Below, piece after piece: positions 20,945 to 32,101 of a DNA stretch of 64,000 nt (position 1 is the first letter of the stretch; every line of letters begins with the position of its first letter). The DNA comes from Stemphylium vesicarium (lineage: Eukaryota > Ascomycota > Dothideomycetes > Pleosporales > Pleosporaceae). Where the stretch lies: the NCBI GenBank assembly GCA_004380135.1, contig QXCR01000041.1:280799-344798 (forward strand), read 5' to 3'. The notes beneath the pieces were generated by a model that saw nothing but the letters and a program-made list of their open reading frames with translations, had not been told where the DNA came from and did not search any database. The position numbers and the translations under genes are program-made.

Positions 20945-23900
20945 TTAATCTCTCTTTTAATTACTTCTTTCTTTTTATAGATATAATTCTAATTTCTTTA
21001 GAAACTTTTAGTAGTACTTCTATACTAGTAACTTATAGTTTATTAGATTTTCTTTAAGTTTCTAAGTATTATAGCTCTTAGATTATCTTTTCTACTTAAC
21101 TAAGTACTTCTACTAATTTTTAAACTTCTATAAATTCTTAATTTCTTTAACTTTATACTTATTATCTTTAAGCTTTATATCTATTACTAGCTTAGTATTT
21201 AGAAGTATTAGTTTTAGTAGTTTCTTATAAAAGATAGAGTAGATGCGTATATTTAGTAGTAACTAGAGTTTATAGTTTACTAAGCCTATTACCTCTAGAA
21301 CTTTAAAAGGTCCTATTTAGAGGTTATCTAATTTTTTATATAGTCTTTTAACTTTTAAATTTTATCTTAATAAAAGGACTTTATCTCTCTTCTTAAAAGT
21401 TAGTCTCTTAATTCTTTACTTATTCGCGCTCTTAGATATTATAAGGTTTCTCTAAGCTATATTCTTACTTAGTTCTTTATAGAGTTCTTATATAAAGTAG
21501 GCTTTATTATCTACGCCTACTATAATACTTTCTATATCCTTTAGATCTTAATAAGTAACTAGCTTATATCTATAATTTATATAGTACGGCGAGTACTTTA
21601 TAGTCGCTAATTTTATGCTATTATAGGCTAATTAAGCTATTAGTAAGAGTTTAACCTAGTTATCTTATAGCTTATTAGCGTATATCCTTAGATACTATTC
21701 TAGTGTCTAGTTCGTTCGTTCTGTCTAGCTATCTGTTTTAGGGTAGAAGCTAGTTAATAGCTTCTTCTTTATACCTAATTTTGCTAAGAATATGTCCTAA
21801 TACTTAGACATAAATAGTTTATTATAATTAGTAATAAACTCTTTAGATATCCTATACTCTAATACTAGTACCTTAGTAACTTTATACGCGCATTCTTCTA
21901 CTATAATAGTCTCTTCTATAGGCACAAACTTTATTACTTTAGTTAATTAGTTAATAATAACTAGTACTATATTATAGAGTCTTACTAATTCTAGTTCTAA
22001 TAATTTTAGGAGCTTTATAATAAAGTCTATTATTATACTAGTCTATAGTTATTCTAGTAGCTATAAGGGTTATAGTAGGCTATAGGGCTTATATCTCTTA
22101 AGCTTATTCTAGTAATATACTAAATAGTTACCTAGAATATTCTACACCTATACTTATAAGCGTAATATAGTAAATATCTTTACTAGTTATCTAACTATTT
22201 CTTCTAATCTTATATATCTATATTCTAGGGACTTATATAGTTCTATAATAAGGTCTCTTCTTATATATAAAGATATATAGGTTCGTTCTTTTAAAACTAT
22301 ATCTTAGTACTCTTTTTTGTCTTGCAATAGTTTGTTAGAGCCGTTTGCCTCAGGCTCGAACTGCTAGTTGGCTGCTTCCTGCTACTAATGTTGTTGTAGC
22401 GTCTCTACTTGCGCGGTCACTTTGGCTATTCTAGCTAGTTCTAGTTGGTTGTACTTAAGACTGCCGTTAGGCATTTTCTTAAGTACTGCGTTATATGGTT
22501 CCTTATAACCTTCTTCTCATAGATCTAATCTTTAGCTTAAAGTGTCTACTACTCTATTAAGTAATCTAGCTTAGTAAGTAATCTTAAAGTTAAACTAAGA
22601 GAGTATCTTAGCCTATTAGACTTATCTTCTATTAAGCTTCTTAGTTATTATAAAGCTTATTAGGTTCTAGTAATTAGAAAATACTTTAATCTAGTCTAGA
22701 AGTTCTAATAAGTATACTTCCTATTATTTAAAGGCGTTAACTACTCTAAGTAGCTTCTTATTATAAATATTATAGTTAAGTTCTACTCTAAAGAACTTTC
22801 TAGAATAGTAGAATACTAGTCTCTATTTCTTATTATTATATAGCTATAATAGTATAGCGCTAAGTGTATAATCTAACGCGTTAGTCTTAACTTGCGTCTT
22901 ACGTCTAGGGTCGTATATCTTAAGTATGGGGGCTTTAAGGAATACCTACTTTAGTTAGTTAAAAGCCTCTTAATATTCCTTTTCTTATTTAAATCTTACT
23001 TCTTTCTTTATAATCTCTATAAGTAGTATTATAATTTAAGAGTAATTTTTAATAAACTTTCTATAAAAGTTTATAAATTCTAGAAAAGATTATATATTCT
23101 TAACTATTTTAGAAGTTAGCTACTTTTATATAGTCTAGATCTTCTTTAGATTTATTTTTATACCTTCTATTAAGATAATAAACCCTAGGAATTCTATTTC
23201 CTTTATATAGAATTTATACTTTATAAGTTATAGGTATAGCTTATATTACTTAAGCTTCTATAGTACCTTCTTTATATATTTTATATATTCTTTTAGCGTG
23301 CCTTTAGAATATACTAGTATATTGTCTAGGTAAGTAGCTATAAAGATTCTTAGATACTTATAGAGTACCTTATTAATAACTACCTAAAAGGTTACTAGCG
23401 CGTTTATTAAACTAAATAGTATAACTATATACTTATATAGTCTATACTTTGTCTTAAAGGCGGTCTTCTACTTATATCCTTTAGTAATTTAAATATAGTA
23501 AAATCTTTTCTAAATATTAAATTTAGTAAACTACTTTACTCTTTAGAGTTAATCTATAAGCTTTATTATTAGTAGTAGTAGATATTAATTCTTTATTATA
23601 CTACTATTTACCCTTTAGTAGTTAATATATAGTCGCTACTTTCTATTAGCCTTCTTAATAAATAGTATAGGCGAAGCTATTAGGCTTTCGCTTTTATGGA
23701 TAAATTATTTACTTAAGTTCTTTCTAAGGTATTCGCGTAACTCTAGCTTATACTTAGGCGCGATTAAGTATATTAGTCTTAGGATAAGCTTAGCTTCTTC
23801 TTAGATATAGATCTCGTAATTCTACTTTTAGTAATCTACTAACTTAGTTACTTCTATTTTCTTAAATAGTTCTCTAAACTTACTTATATTATATTCCTTT

Positions 23901-26554
23901 AGAATATCTAGTAGTATAAGCCCTTTCTTTATAGTCGCGGCGCGTTTTAACTATATAACTCTTATTCTCTTAGGGTCCTTCTTATAAATTCTTGCGATCT
24001 TATAAGGTAAGATCTTACTAATTCTTCTATTCTTAGGTAAGCTCTAGACTATTAGGCATTTCTCTTTCTATACTCTAGTAACCTTACGCGTAAGTTCTTA
24101 GCTAAGTATTATCTTCTTTAGCTAATTAATAGCTAGATTATACTTAATTAACTAATTATAACTAATTAATATGTCTTCTTCTCTAAGATCTATAATATTA
24201 ATATTCGTCTAGTCTCTTATCTTTACTACGTCTAGTAATACTAGTTAGGTCTTTAGCCTTATTATGCCGCCTCTATATCCTATAGGGTTATTATTAGCTA
24301 ATACTACTTATACTAGCTATTTCTTAGCCTAGTAGGGTATATTATATCTTTCTACTACTTATAACGAGATAATTATCTAGATAATACTACTATTAATAGT
24401 TGCTATTATCTTATATCTATATACTAAGACTTCTATTCTTAACCTAAGATTCTATAGATTCGTGTCTTATACGTTATAAAGGGTTATTTTAGGACTACCT
24501 ATACTAGCGTGACTCTATCCCTAGTGGCATCCTAGTTTTTTAACTGCTTATCTTTTCTCTTCTTAGGAAAGTAGCCTGCGCCGTACTTAGCGTCATAGTG
24601 AATAGTGCATCTATCATCGTGGTAGAAGCTCTAGTAAATATTCTAGTAAGGAATTAATTCTAGTCTCTAGCTTCGTGGCTTTAGTGCTTATTTCTTTGCT
24701 TTATAAATTAGGTAATTAGCTACCTTATAAATCTTTAATAATAGAGTACTATAATAAGGGTCGTCTACCCTACGAGTATTCTCTATTTATTATTAATAGA
24801 AGGGGTATCTATATTAGTAGTGCTTTTATAGAAGCTCCTAATAGGCTTCTTCCCTTCCTAACTTATAGATATAGTATCTATCCCTTTAGTAGAATATCTA
24901 ATATAAGAGGTTATAAGAAATAAGTCCCTAGCCTATAGGCACGTTCTTTATATACTATTTATCTTTAACTAGTCTATTCTTACTTATATCTTCCTAGGCT
25001 TAGTTTTTTCTATAAATTAGCTAGAGTTCCTTCTCTAGTTTAGAGGATTCTTTATCTTCTTCTATAATAACTTCTTTAAAGTATAGTTACTTATTAAAGG
25101 CTTCTTTTATTATTTTCTTAGCTTCTAGGCTAGTAATAGCAATTTATCCTCTATAGCTATATTTATTTACTAGGTGTAAGTTCTAGCTATATTTCTAGCA
25201 TTATTAGTCTTATAGGCGCTATTATAACGTAACTATATAGACTTTTAAATTAGTAGGCTAGACTTTATTCTAACCTATTACGTCTTTAGCCTTAACTACT
25301 TAAAGGAGGAGCTTATATATAGCGTTATCTAATAGCTAAGCTTCCTTATATAGTTCTATATCGCTAATATTACTATTAGTAGATTATTCTTTAGAGTAGG
25401 GCGTACCTTATCTAATTATTCTAATCTTAATAGCTTCTTATTATCCTTTATCGCTCTCTAGGTAGTCTCTATAGAAGTGTCCTTTCTTTCTATATTAGAG
25501 ATATACTTTATTATTATAGTATTTCTAATACTCTTCTTTAGAAAGTCTATTATAGTATCTTCTCTTAGGCTTTTAATTCTTAGCTTATACTTAGTCTATT
25601 ATAATAATATCCTCTTCTTTATTAATCTAAATATTCTAGCGGAACTTCTTTATATTAGCTAGGATAAAGATATTTTGTGCTTTCTACTAGTTGCGTTCCT
25701 ATAGCCTATTATTAATATAGGTAGCTAGTTCTACTAACGCGTGTAGATCCGCTAGCTTATTATAGTATACTAAGCCGTCTTTAATTAAGTCCTTTAGACT
25801 GTTCTCGTATACTATTTAAAGTACTGCGTTATTCTAGTTAATACGTAACTATAGCTACTTAAACTTAGTAGTATATAAGGATACTAACTTAGTCTACTTT
25901 AGGCAAGTAATTACTTTCTCTATCTAGTTCTAGTTATCTACTTCCCTAAAGATACGTCCTATTTCCTCTTTAAAGTTAGTCTAGCTAGCGAATAGTTATT
26001 ATATTTTCTTCTTCTCGCCTCTTAGGCGGGGGTTTTTAAGGTAGTCGTCTATAAAGGGCTATATCTAGCTAGCCGCTTTTCCTTTTATATATATGCTAGC
26101 TATAAGGATCTTTCCTTAATTATCTAGTACGCTATTAAACTTATAGTATAGTTTAATATTTATAAGAAATATATAAAGTTTAGCTTATCTACTATTATAT
26201 TTCTTAAATACTACTATCTTAGGTTTTAAGTATAGGCGTTTATTTAGCGTAGCTATAACTTATACTATAAGTTAGTTTACTAGCTCTATTAGAGTAATAG
26301 TCTACTTTACCTAAGCTCTAAGCTAACGCTTAAGATCTCTAACTAACTCTATCTAGGTATTATTATTATTCTTAGACTTAGAGTTCTTAAGCATTTTATT
26401 ATTAGTAGGTAGGTAGGTCTTACTAGGACTAGGCACTACGGCTAGCGTAGCTAGTGCGTGTCTTCTATTAGCTACTAATATAATAGCTCTTCTTAATCTT
26501 CTTAAAGCGTTCTAGTTAGTAAATATCTTCTATAGAGTCTATAGGTAGTTAAAG
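20945..26554 (-). pseudogene. Element C1 gag-pol remnant with chromodomain
   Basis: Minus-strand coding remnant of a chromovirus: gag (about 26500-24600), RT with YLDNILVYS (about 23320; Asp-to-Asn by RIP), RNase H, integrase (about 22500-21300) and a C-terminal chromodomain-like segment near 21130-21300. A segment at about 22310-22515, at the start of the integrase, keeps unmutated CA/TG dinucleotides in an otherwise RIP-mutated frame. Confidence 0.75.
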
Positions 26555-27020
26555 TATTATATAAGGTTTAGTAATACTTCTCTATTCCTAGTCTATACTA
26601 AGGTAGGCGAGATATTATATAGTAGTAGGCCTATAGAGTTATCTAGCGACTAAGTAGAATAGTAAATATTTAAGTAAAGATAATTTAATTTTATATAAGT
26701 AATAGAATAACTAATTAGTAATCTAAATAAGAGATATAACTATAAGAGTTAACTATAATAAGAGAAATAATAAAACCTTTCTATTCTTATATCTTTCTTA
26801 CTAAGTTTATTACTATCCTATCTATTCTATTCCCTAGAGATAGTTAGGATATCCTACTATTCTAAGGACCTCTACTATTCTAGATAGCGAGCCTTGGCGG
26901 GATAGCACGTCACGTGATCTGCGTGCCCCTCGCTAATCATTATCCTTCGTTTCGTGCGACAGCTGGCCTCCAGCTTCGCTTTCCCTGACCGAAGGATTCG
27001 ACCTGCTGTTATCTGTAACA
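26555..27020 (-). repeat. Element C1 5' LTR (right end)
   Basis: 466 bp. The outer ~130 bp (ending CTGCTGTTATCTGTAACA on the plus strand) is unmutated; the inner end (TATTATATAAGGTTTAG) is RIP-mutated relative to TGTTATACGAGGTTCGG. Confidence 0.9.
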
Positions 27021-28480
27021 TATTACTCTTTAGCGACTACTTATATATTACTACTAACTCCCCCTTATACACCTATCTTATCCGCGAGGTACACGACCAG
27101 GTTTCGTCCGCCTACCTAAGCGCTATTAAAACGTACTAGTTACTAGCCTAAAAGTATTATTAGAAGGGTACAGAAGCCACTTATAAACGCTATATACGCA
27201 ACTATAGTGCCTACTATAGAGCGCACCCAAGATAGACCTATACCTATAGGTTAATTTACCTACTACTAATTCCTAAAAGACTAATGCAATACCTTTATAT
27301 TAATTTTAAGGAATTTCCTAAGAATAAATCTAGTTATAACTAGATTATAGTTGTTATTAACTAACTATTAAAATAAGCTATCTCTATACCTTACTATAAG
27401 ACTATCGACGCTAGAGGTATAGCTAACTTATTTATTTAATAGGTGTACTAATTTAGCTATACGCCTAAAACTATTATCTTAGATAGAGGTCCTTAGTTCG
27501 TGTCTAGTTTCTAGTCTAAGTTCTATTAGATTCTAGGCGTAAAAGTTAAGCTATTAACCGCCTACTATAAGGAAACTAATAGATAAACTAAGATTATAAA
27601 TAAGTATATTAATTAGAGGCTATAACCCTTCGTATTCTTCTATTAAGAAAATTAGAGTACGCTTCTATTCTTAATTAATAGAGCTTAGATATTCTTACTA
27701 TACTCTACTATTAGTATATCTCTATACTAGATACTATATAGAAGTAAGCTATAGTAAAGTTAGAATTAGCCTACTACTTCTAAGTATTAAATAATTACTA
27801 ATAAGGTAAACTATAAAGACGCCCTAGCCCTTACTACTAGAATATATAATACTTAGAAGGTTACTAAAATTAATATAGAGAAGGTATAGGACTAGATAAA
27901 GTCTACTATTAATTAGCACTAGCGCCTAGTAGATTAGAGCGTAGAAGATATAATCTACTTTAATATCTAAAACTTATTATCCCTCTATCTAAGCTAAAAG
28001 CTATCTAATAAGTAGACTAGCCTATTTAAGGTTACTAAATAGGTAGGGCACTTCTATTAACTAGATCTACTATCTAGTTTTTAGATTTATAACGTCTTCG
28101 CACCTAATCTACTATATAAAGATTCTTAGAATTCTTTACTAGGATAAGAACCTCTAAAACTACCTAGAACTCTAATTAATAGCGTAGAAGAGTAGGAGGT
28201 AGAAGAGATACTAGCTAGTAAGCTATACTACTCTAAACTTAAGTATCGTGTTAAGTAGATTAGATATAATTTAGATTCTATTTAGTATAAGGCCTCTAAC
28301 TTTATAAGGTCTTCTTATAAGTTATAAGAGTTTTATAAAAGTTATCTAGACTAGCTAGGCCCCCTATAAGCGCTTAATAAATAGATTAAAGCTTAAGAGA
28401 AAGGTATAGAGAATATAGATTACTTAGAGGACGATCGAGTTAACTAGTTAGCATAGAAGGACGTTAGTACTATAGTATAA
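27021..28480 (+). pseudogene. Element B integrase and chromodomain remnant
   Basis: It resumes pol directly after the C1 target duplication. Readable blocks include REVHDQVSSAYLSAIKTY, an integrase core (VSSF, YCKT-like TIDARG, FVSSF, ILGVKVKLLTAYYKETN) and a late block. A chromodomain (VEEILASKLYYSKLKYRVK then NLDSIQYKASN) lies at about 28190-28320. Chromodomains target integration to marked chromatin in chromoviruses. RIP stops are frequent, but the first ~100 bp beside the C1 insertion is unmutated. Confidence 0.8.
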
Positions 28481-28994
28481 TATAAAAAAAAAAAGAATCC
28501 TCCCTCCTCCCCAGCTATCCACATCCGATCGTCCGCCCTTACTACTTAAACGCCTTAGTCGCTATCCCCACCCTAGACCACCTCCGCGCCCAAATTAGAG
28601 AGGTCACTCTCCAACTCTACACCTACCACCGTTTCCTTTCTCTCTTTCTTCTTCTAGCTTCTACTATAGCCTCCACCTCCGCGCTTCACTCGCGTCTCTA
28701 AGAAGGCGACCTAGCTATTTAGAATAGAGACCTACTTAAGAATCTATTCTAGAAAATAATAACTTATAGTTAATAACTCTAAAGTACCTAGGTCTTTTTT
28801 TTAAGCCTAAGTTACTTAAACGCATAGACTTAGCGACTTAGCTATCTCTAAAATCTCTACTAAACCTACTATCTACTTATTATTACTATTAGAAAGTTCT
28901 TAGTATACCTTTAGTTTTTAAAGTAGGACTATAAACTTCTTACTAATATAAATTAGAATCTAGAGTAAGTAAGCTAAAGCCCTATAGACTAGTA

Positions 28995-29171
28995 CTAAAT
29001 ACTTACTAAGTTACACGAACCCTTCTGCTTAGTGTAGTACGCGCACTTCTTGGATCCCCGCGAGGCAAACCGATACTCGACAATATGGCCTCTCGCCATG
29101 GCCTTGGCCGCCCGAAGGCACATGACCCGGTGGGCCGCCGGCAGCGCTCCGACAGGGCAGCGCACAGGCAT
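28995..29171 (-). pseudogene. Antisense cysteine-rich ORF of element B (N-terminal part)
   Basis: On the minus strand, opposite to B gag-pol and upstream of its 3' LTR, an ATG at 29171 opens a 58-codon frame starting MPVRCPVGALPAAHRVMCLR. It contains SKKCAYYTKQKGSC; if Tyr46 (TAC) was Cys (TGC) before RIP, this is C-x2-C-x6-C. The frame ends at TAG in strongly mutated DNA, and the original ORF probably continued to about 28500. The first ~150 bp is GC-rich and unmutated. A short CA/TG microsatellite precedes the ATG (29173-29187). It is placed like the antisense ORF of family C. Confidence 0.45.
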
Positions 29172-29559
29172 AGTGTGTGTGTGTGTTGTGGTGGTGTGAG
29201 ATCTATACAGAGTGAGTAACCAAAACCTATTAGAGTAAAAGAACGTACATATGTTATTATTATAAAGGATAAAGAAAGAAGGGCTTAAGAATAGAGAGAA
29301 GAATATAGAAGTAGCTAAGTTGTAGGATAATTAATATTTAATACCGCCTTTACCTTAATATTTAACGCTGCCTTTACCTTAATATTTAACGCCGTCTTTA
29401 CTTAGATATTTAATACTACCTTTACTTAGATTTTAGCTAAATACTAGCTCTTTAAGGCATTAAACTATATATAGACTTAATATATAATAATTAAAGAATA
29501 ACCTCTACTAAAATAATATTAAATAAATAAGAATATTTATTTTCTATAGAGGGGGGTAA

Positions 29560-29847
29560 TATAATAAGGCTACCTCTCTTATTATAGCTATAGCTAAGAC
29601 TAGACTTAGAGTTAACCCTAAGTCGCTTTAAACCTAATTCTAATTTAGTTCTAACTTAGCTTTCTCTAGCCTATATATATTTAAGCCTACTATTTCTTAA
29701 ATATAGATAGATAGTTTTCTATAATTCTTTTATATAAGACTTATAGGTGTTAATAGATCTTAGGTTATAGTTCTCCTACGCACTCCTATATGCCTCTGAG
29801 TGAGACCACGCCGAGTTCGGATCTCTTGTCTTGCCTGCGTCGTTACA
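29560..29847 (+). repeat. Element B 3' LTR
   Basis: 288 bp partner of 14510-14797, preceded by a purine tract (AGAGGGGGG, about 29548-29556) typical of plus-strand priming. Its inner start is mutated (TATAATAAGGC for TGTAACGAGGC), and its outer ~75 bp (to CGTTACA) is unmutated. Confidence 0.9.
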
Positions 29848-29858
29848 GTATACCTACT

Positions 29859-30058
29859 GTGAACGGTCTGTAGGCACTGTATTCCAGCTACCTAACCCAG
29901 ATGCTATTTACAGTCAAGATAAGGAGAAAGTGAGATAGGTGGTCCGCCATCTCATGTTGTTTGTGTTCGCGCACGGTCCATGTGCTGCTGAGGCAAGGTG
30001 AGGGACCGAAGGGAAGGAAGCGACTGGGCCGGCAGCCTAGTCATGTGACCTCGGGCTC
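29859..30058. mobile_element. ~200-bp insertion in element A between long direct repeats
   Basis: This GC-normal piece separates the SPY codons of element A from their continuation. It is bounded by near-identical 16/17-bp sequences: AGCCCGTATACCTACT (split here by element B) and AGCCCGTTACACCTACT (30059-30075). A target duplication that long would suit a SINE/LINE-type insertion, but a local tandem duplication is also possible. No coding content. Confidence 0.35.
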
Positions 30059-30430
30059 AGCCCGTTACACCTACTACCTAGAGTTACCCGCTTTAATAAA
30101 GATTTACCCTATATTCTATGTTAGCCTGCTCCACCCCGCTGCTACTAACCTGCTACTTAGATAGCGATAAGACCTGCCTCCTCCCGTAGAAGTCGAGGGA
30201 GTGGAGGAATAGGAGGTCGAGGATATCCTGGATGCCCGCTGGGACCGCCGCGGCCGGGAGGCCGGCCCTGACTGAAGTATATGGTAAAGTGGGCTGGCTA
30301 TGATGAGCCAACTGAGGTCCCGGCTGACTACCTAGAGAACGCTCGCGAGATTGTTGTAAACTTCCACCGCCGTTACCCAGGCAAGCCAAGGTAGCCGCGT
30401 CGACGGAGCTCTGCTTGAGGAGTGGAGTAC
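30059..30430 (+). mobile_element. Ty3/Gypsy element A, chromodomain fragment (right part)
   Basis: Reads YTYYLELPALIKIYPIFYVS, LLHPAATN, then a chromodomain VEDILDARWDRRGR and (after a frameshift) a VKWAGYDEPTE-type segment with EIVVNFHRRYPGKP. Stops and frameshifts show it is dead, but base composition is near normal, so RIP was mild. It directly precedes the A 3' LTR. Confidence 0.75.
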
Positions 30431-30794
30431 TGTCACGGCGCTGGCTGGCAATGCGCTAGCGCACCCGGCGTCTGTGAACAAAACCTTCGAGACCTATGTG
30501 ATAGTAGCTCCTTGAGCTACGTCCTGTCCTTCATCTGACCCTGTACAGTCAGCTATACATAGTGAAAATACTTGATAGACTGTACAGTAGAAGCTTCCAT
30601 GTAATATGGTAGGTGAAGCACTTGTTTCATTGTTGTTTGCTACGGTACAGAGTAAGAGCATCTTGAGATGGAAACAGGCTAAGCCCAAATAGGCTAGATA
30701 GCCAAGTACACGCTCATAGGAGCAGGAACCTTAGGGCTATCGAACAATACTGATTACGTGCATCTATCTTATCTGCCCACCGCTCCCCTTGACA
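30431..30794 (+). repeat. Element A 3' LTR
   Basis: 364 bp, TGTCACGGCGCTGG...CCCCTTGACA. It is related over both ends and the segment GCTCCTTGAGCTACGTCC to the 209-bp solo LTR at 55625-55833 (reverse orientation). It carries about 150 bp in the middle that the other lacks. Confidence 0.75.
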
Positions 30795-31192
30795 CAATGT
30801 CACTACGGCGCCTCAGCGGTAGTGGGCGCTGCTTCTAAGTGTTAGCTAGTTAAGTGCCGTCTCTTGTAGACATTTACGTGCGTTAAGCTACGTCAAATTT
30901 AAAAAGTGAAATTCTCGCTGTTGCCGTGTTTTTCAGCGTGACGTAAAGCGATTGCACTGCGAAGTCATGCCAAGAACGATGATCCACATTCTTGACAGTC
31001 GCCGCTAGGGGCGGGTATTTTCGGAGCCTGGAACGTCACCAGACTAGCATGATCTCCTGCAATCCTTGATGATGAGTAATCGGAAATACTAGTTAAAACG
31101 AATATAAGGTTCGCCTCTACGGACAGATCAAAAATTTAAACAGCCTTACATCTATCTTTTCTACTACGTTTAAGGAAGCAAAGTCGTTCGCT
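30795..31192. other. SDR gene upstream region
   Basis: About 400 bp of normal composition between the repeat block and the SDR start. A TATAAGG stretch at 31103 lies about 90 bp before the ATG. Nothing else recognised. Confidence 0.4.
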
Positions 31193-32101
31193 ATGTCTGA
31201 TCGAATTTCTGTGTCCGGCGGTAGCTTCACAACTAAACGACATCCAACAACCTACGACTACATATCACCTTTAAAGCTGGACCTTACTGGGAAACATGTC
31301 CTGGTCACCGGTGCAGCTTTCGAAGACGGCGTTGGATATGCTACAGCTACTGCTTTTGCGCGAGCAGGAGTGACTGCAATTGCAATAGCTGACAAGCATA
31401 GTGTTTCGGATGAGCTTGCTGCGAGACTTAAGTCAGCTGCAGTAGAAGCTGGACGTGCGGAGCCTACAGTCATATGCTGCAGAGTCGATATTGCGCACTT
31501 AGACAGCGTTAAAGCAATGTACGATCAAGTAGTAGAGACTTTTGACGGGCGTCTCGACGTCGTCGTAAACAACGCAGCCCACATGGAACCCTACCAATCG
31601 TTCCTAGATACAGATCCGGACGTATACTGGCAAACATACGAAGTCAACGTTCGAGGGCTGTTCAACATGGCACGCAGCTTCCTTCCCATGTTGTTGTCGA
31701 GTCGCAGCTATGACGATAGTCTGTGTACGATGATAAACGTAGCGTCTTCGGGCGCTTTGACCGCTCGCCCTGGCAGTGGAAGCTACCGCAGCTCGAAGCT
31801 AGCAATTCTGAGATGGACCGAAACCCTACATTTGGAGTATGTGCACCAAGGCGTTCTGACTTTTTGTGTCAATCCGGGAGCAATCAAGACAGAGATCACC
31901 AAGACTGCGCCTGAAGCAGTTAGAAACGCCTTCCCTAACCGTCCAGAAATAGCAGGCGACACGATTGTGTGGCTGACCGCTGAGCGGAGAGAATGGCTGG
32001 GTGGACGGTATTTAGATTGTCCGTGGGATATGAATGAGCTCTTGGCAAAGAAGGACGAGATCGTTGCTGAAGACAAGCTCAAGATGAGGATGGCGTTCTG
32101 A
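31193..32101 (+). CDS. Short-chain dehydrogenase/reductase (SDR)
   Basis: An intronless 302-aa protein, a usual length for classical SDRs. A Rossmann fold is shown by VLVTGAAFEDGVGYA (residues 37-50, in place of TGxxxGxG), DI (99-100) and NNAA (126-129). The catalytic Ser lies in NVASSGA (185/186), with Y198-R-S-S-K202 (YxxxK). NPGAIKTEI (about 228) is the usual PG motif after the sixth strand. The substrate cannot be told. The coenzyme-binding loop is longer and more acidic (FED) than usual. It sits alone between the transposon block and an NTF2/SnoaL-like gene on the same strand; together they could be remnants of a small metabolic cluster. Base use is normal and no RIP stops are present. 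Confidence 0.88.
   Translation: MSDRISVSGGSFTTKRHPTTYDYISPLKLDLTGKHVLVTGAAFEDGVGYATATAFARAGVTAIAIADKHSVSDELAARLKSAAVEAGRAEPTVICCRVDIAHLDSVKAMYDQVVETFDGRLDVVVNNAAHMEPYQSFLDTDPDVYWQTYEVNVRGLFNMARSFLPMLLSSRSYDDSLCTMINVASSGALTARPGSGSYRSSKLAILRWTETLHLEYVHQGVLTFCVNPGAIKTEITKTAPEAVRNAFPNRPEIAGDTIVWLTAERREWLGGRYLDCPWDMNELLAKKDEIVAEDKLKMRMAF

Larger units (their letters stand above)
19865..27020 (-). mobile_element. Ty3/Gypsy element C, copy 1 (complete, RIP-mutated)
   Basis: 7156 bp in reverse orientation inside element B, bounded by 466-bp LTRs (26555-27020 is the 5' LTR, 19865-20330 the 3' LTR) and a perfect TATTA target duplication (19860-19864 and 27021-27025). On the minus strand it reads gag, pol (with YLDNILVYS at about 23320) and chromodomain. 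An antisense ORF follows before the 3' LTR. It is the same family as copy C2 at 56251-63223. Stops fill every frame. Confidence 0.9.
14510..29847 (+). mobile_element. Ty3/Gypsy element B (complete, RIP-mutated, carries nested insertions)
   Basis: A full element bounded by two 288-bp LTRs (14510-14797 and 29560-29847) beginning TGTAACGAGG and ending CGTTACA, flanked by a perfect 5-bp target duplication GTATA (14505-14509 and 29848-29852). It inserted into the integrase gene of element A. Order inside is gag, RT, RNase H, integrase and chromodomain on the plus strand, then an antisense cysteine ORF. Four insertions interrupt it: MITE 14873-15244, solo LTR 16442-16897, small element about 19411-19560 and element C1 19865-27020. 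CpA and TpG are almost absent over long stretches, and all frames are stopped by TAA/TAG, the hallmark of RIP. Confidence 0.9.

Noticed and set aside
28481..28494. Poly-A run as the tail of a LINE or processed gene
   Set aside because: It sits inside element B between chromodomain and antisense ORF with no adjacent LINE sequence or duplication.
29173..29187. TG microsatellite as a regulatory site
   Set aside because: A short simple repeat with no evidence of function.
14078..30794. CRISPR-like or origin-like tandem arrays in the AT-rich block
   Set aside because: No regularly spaced repeats. The AT richness is explained by RIP of LTR elements.
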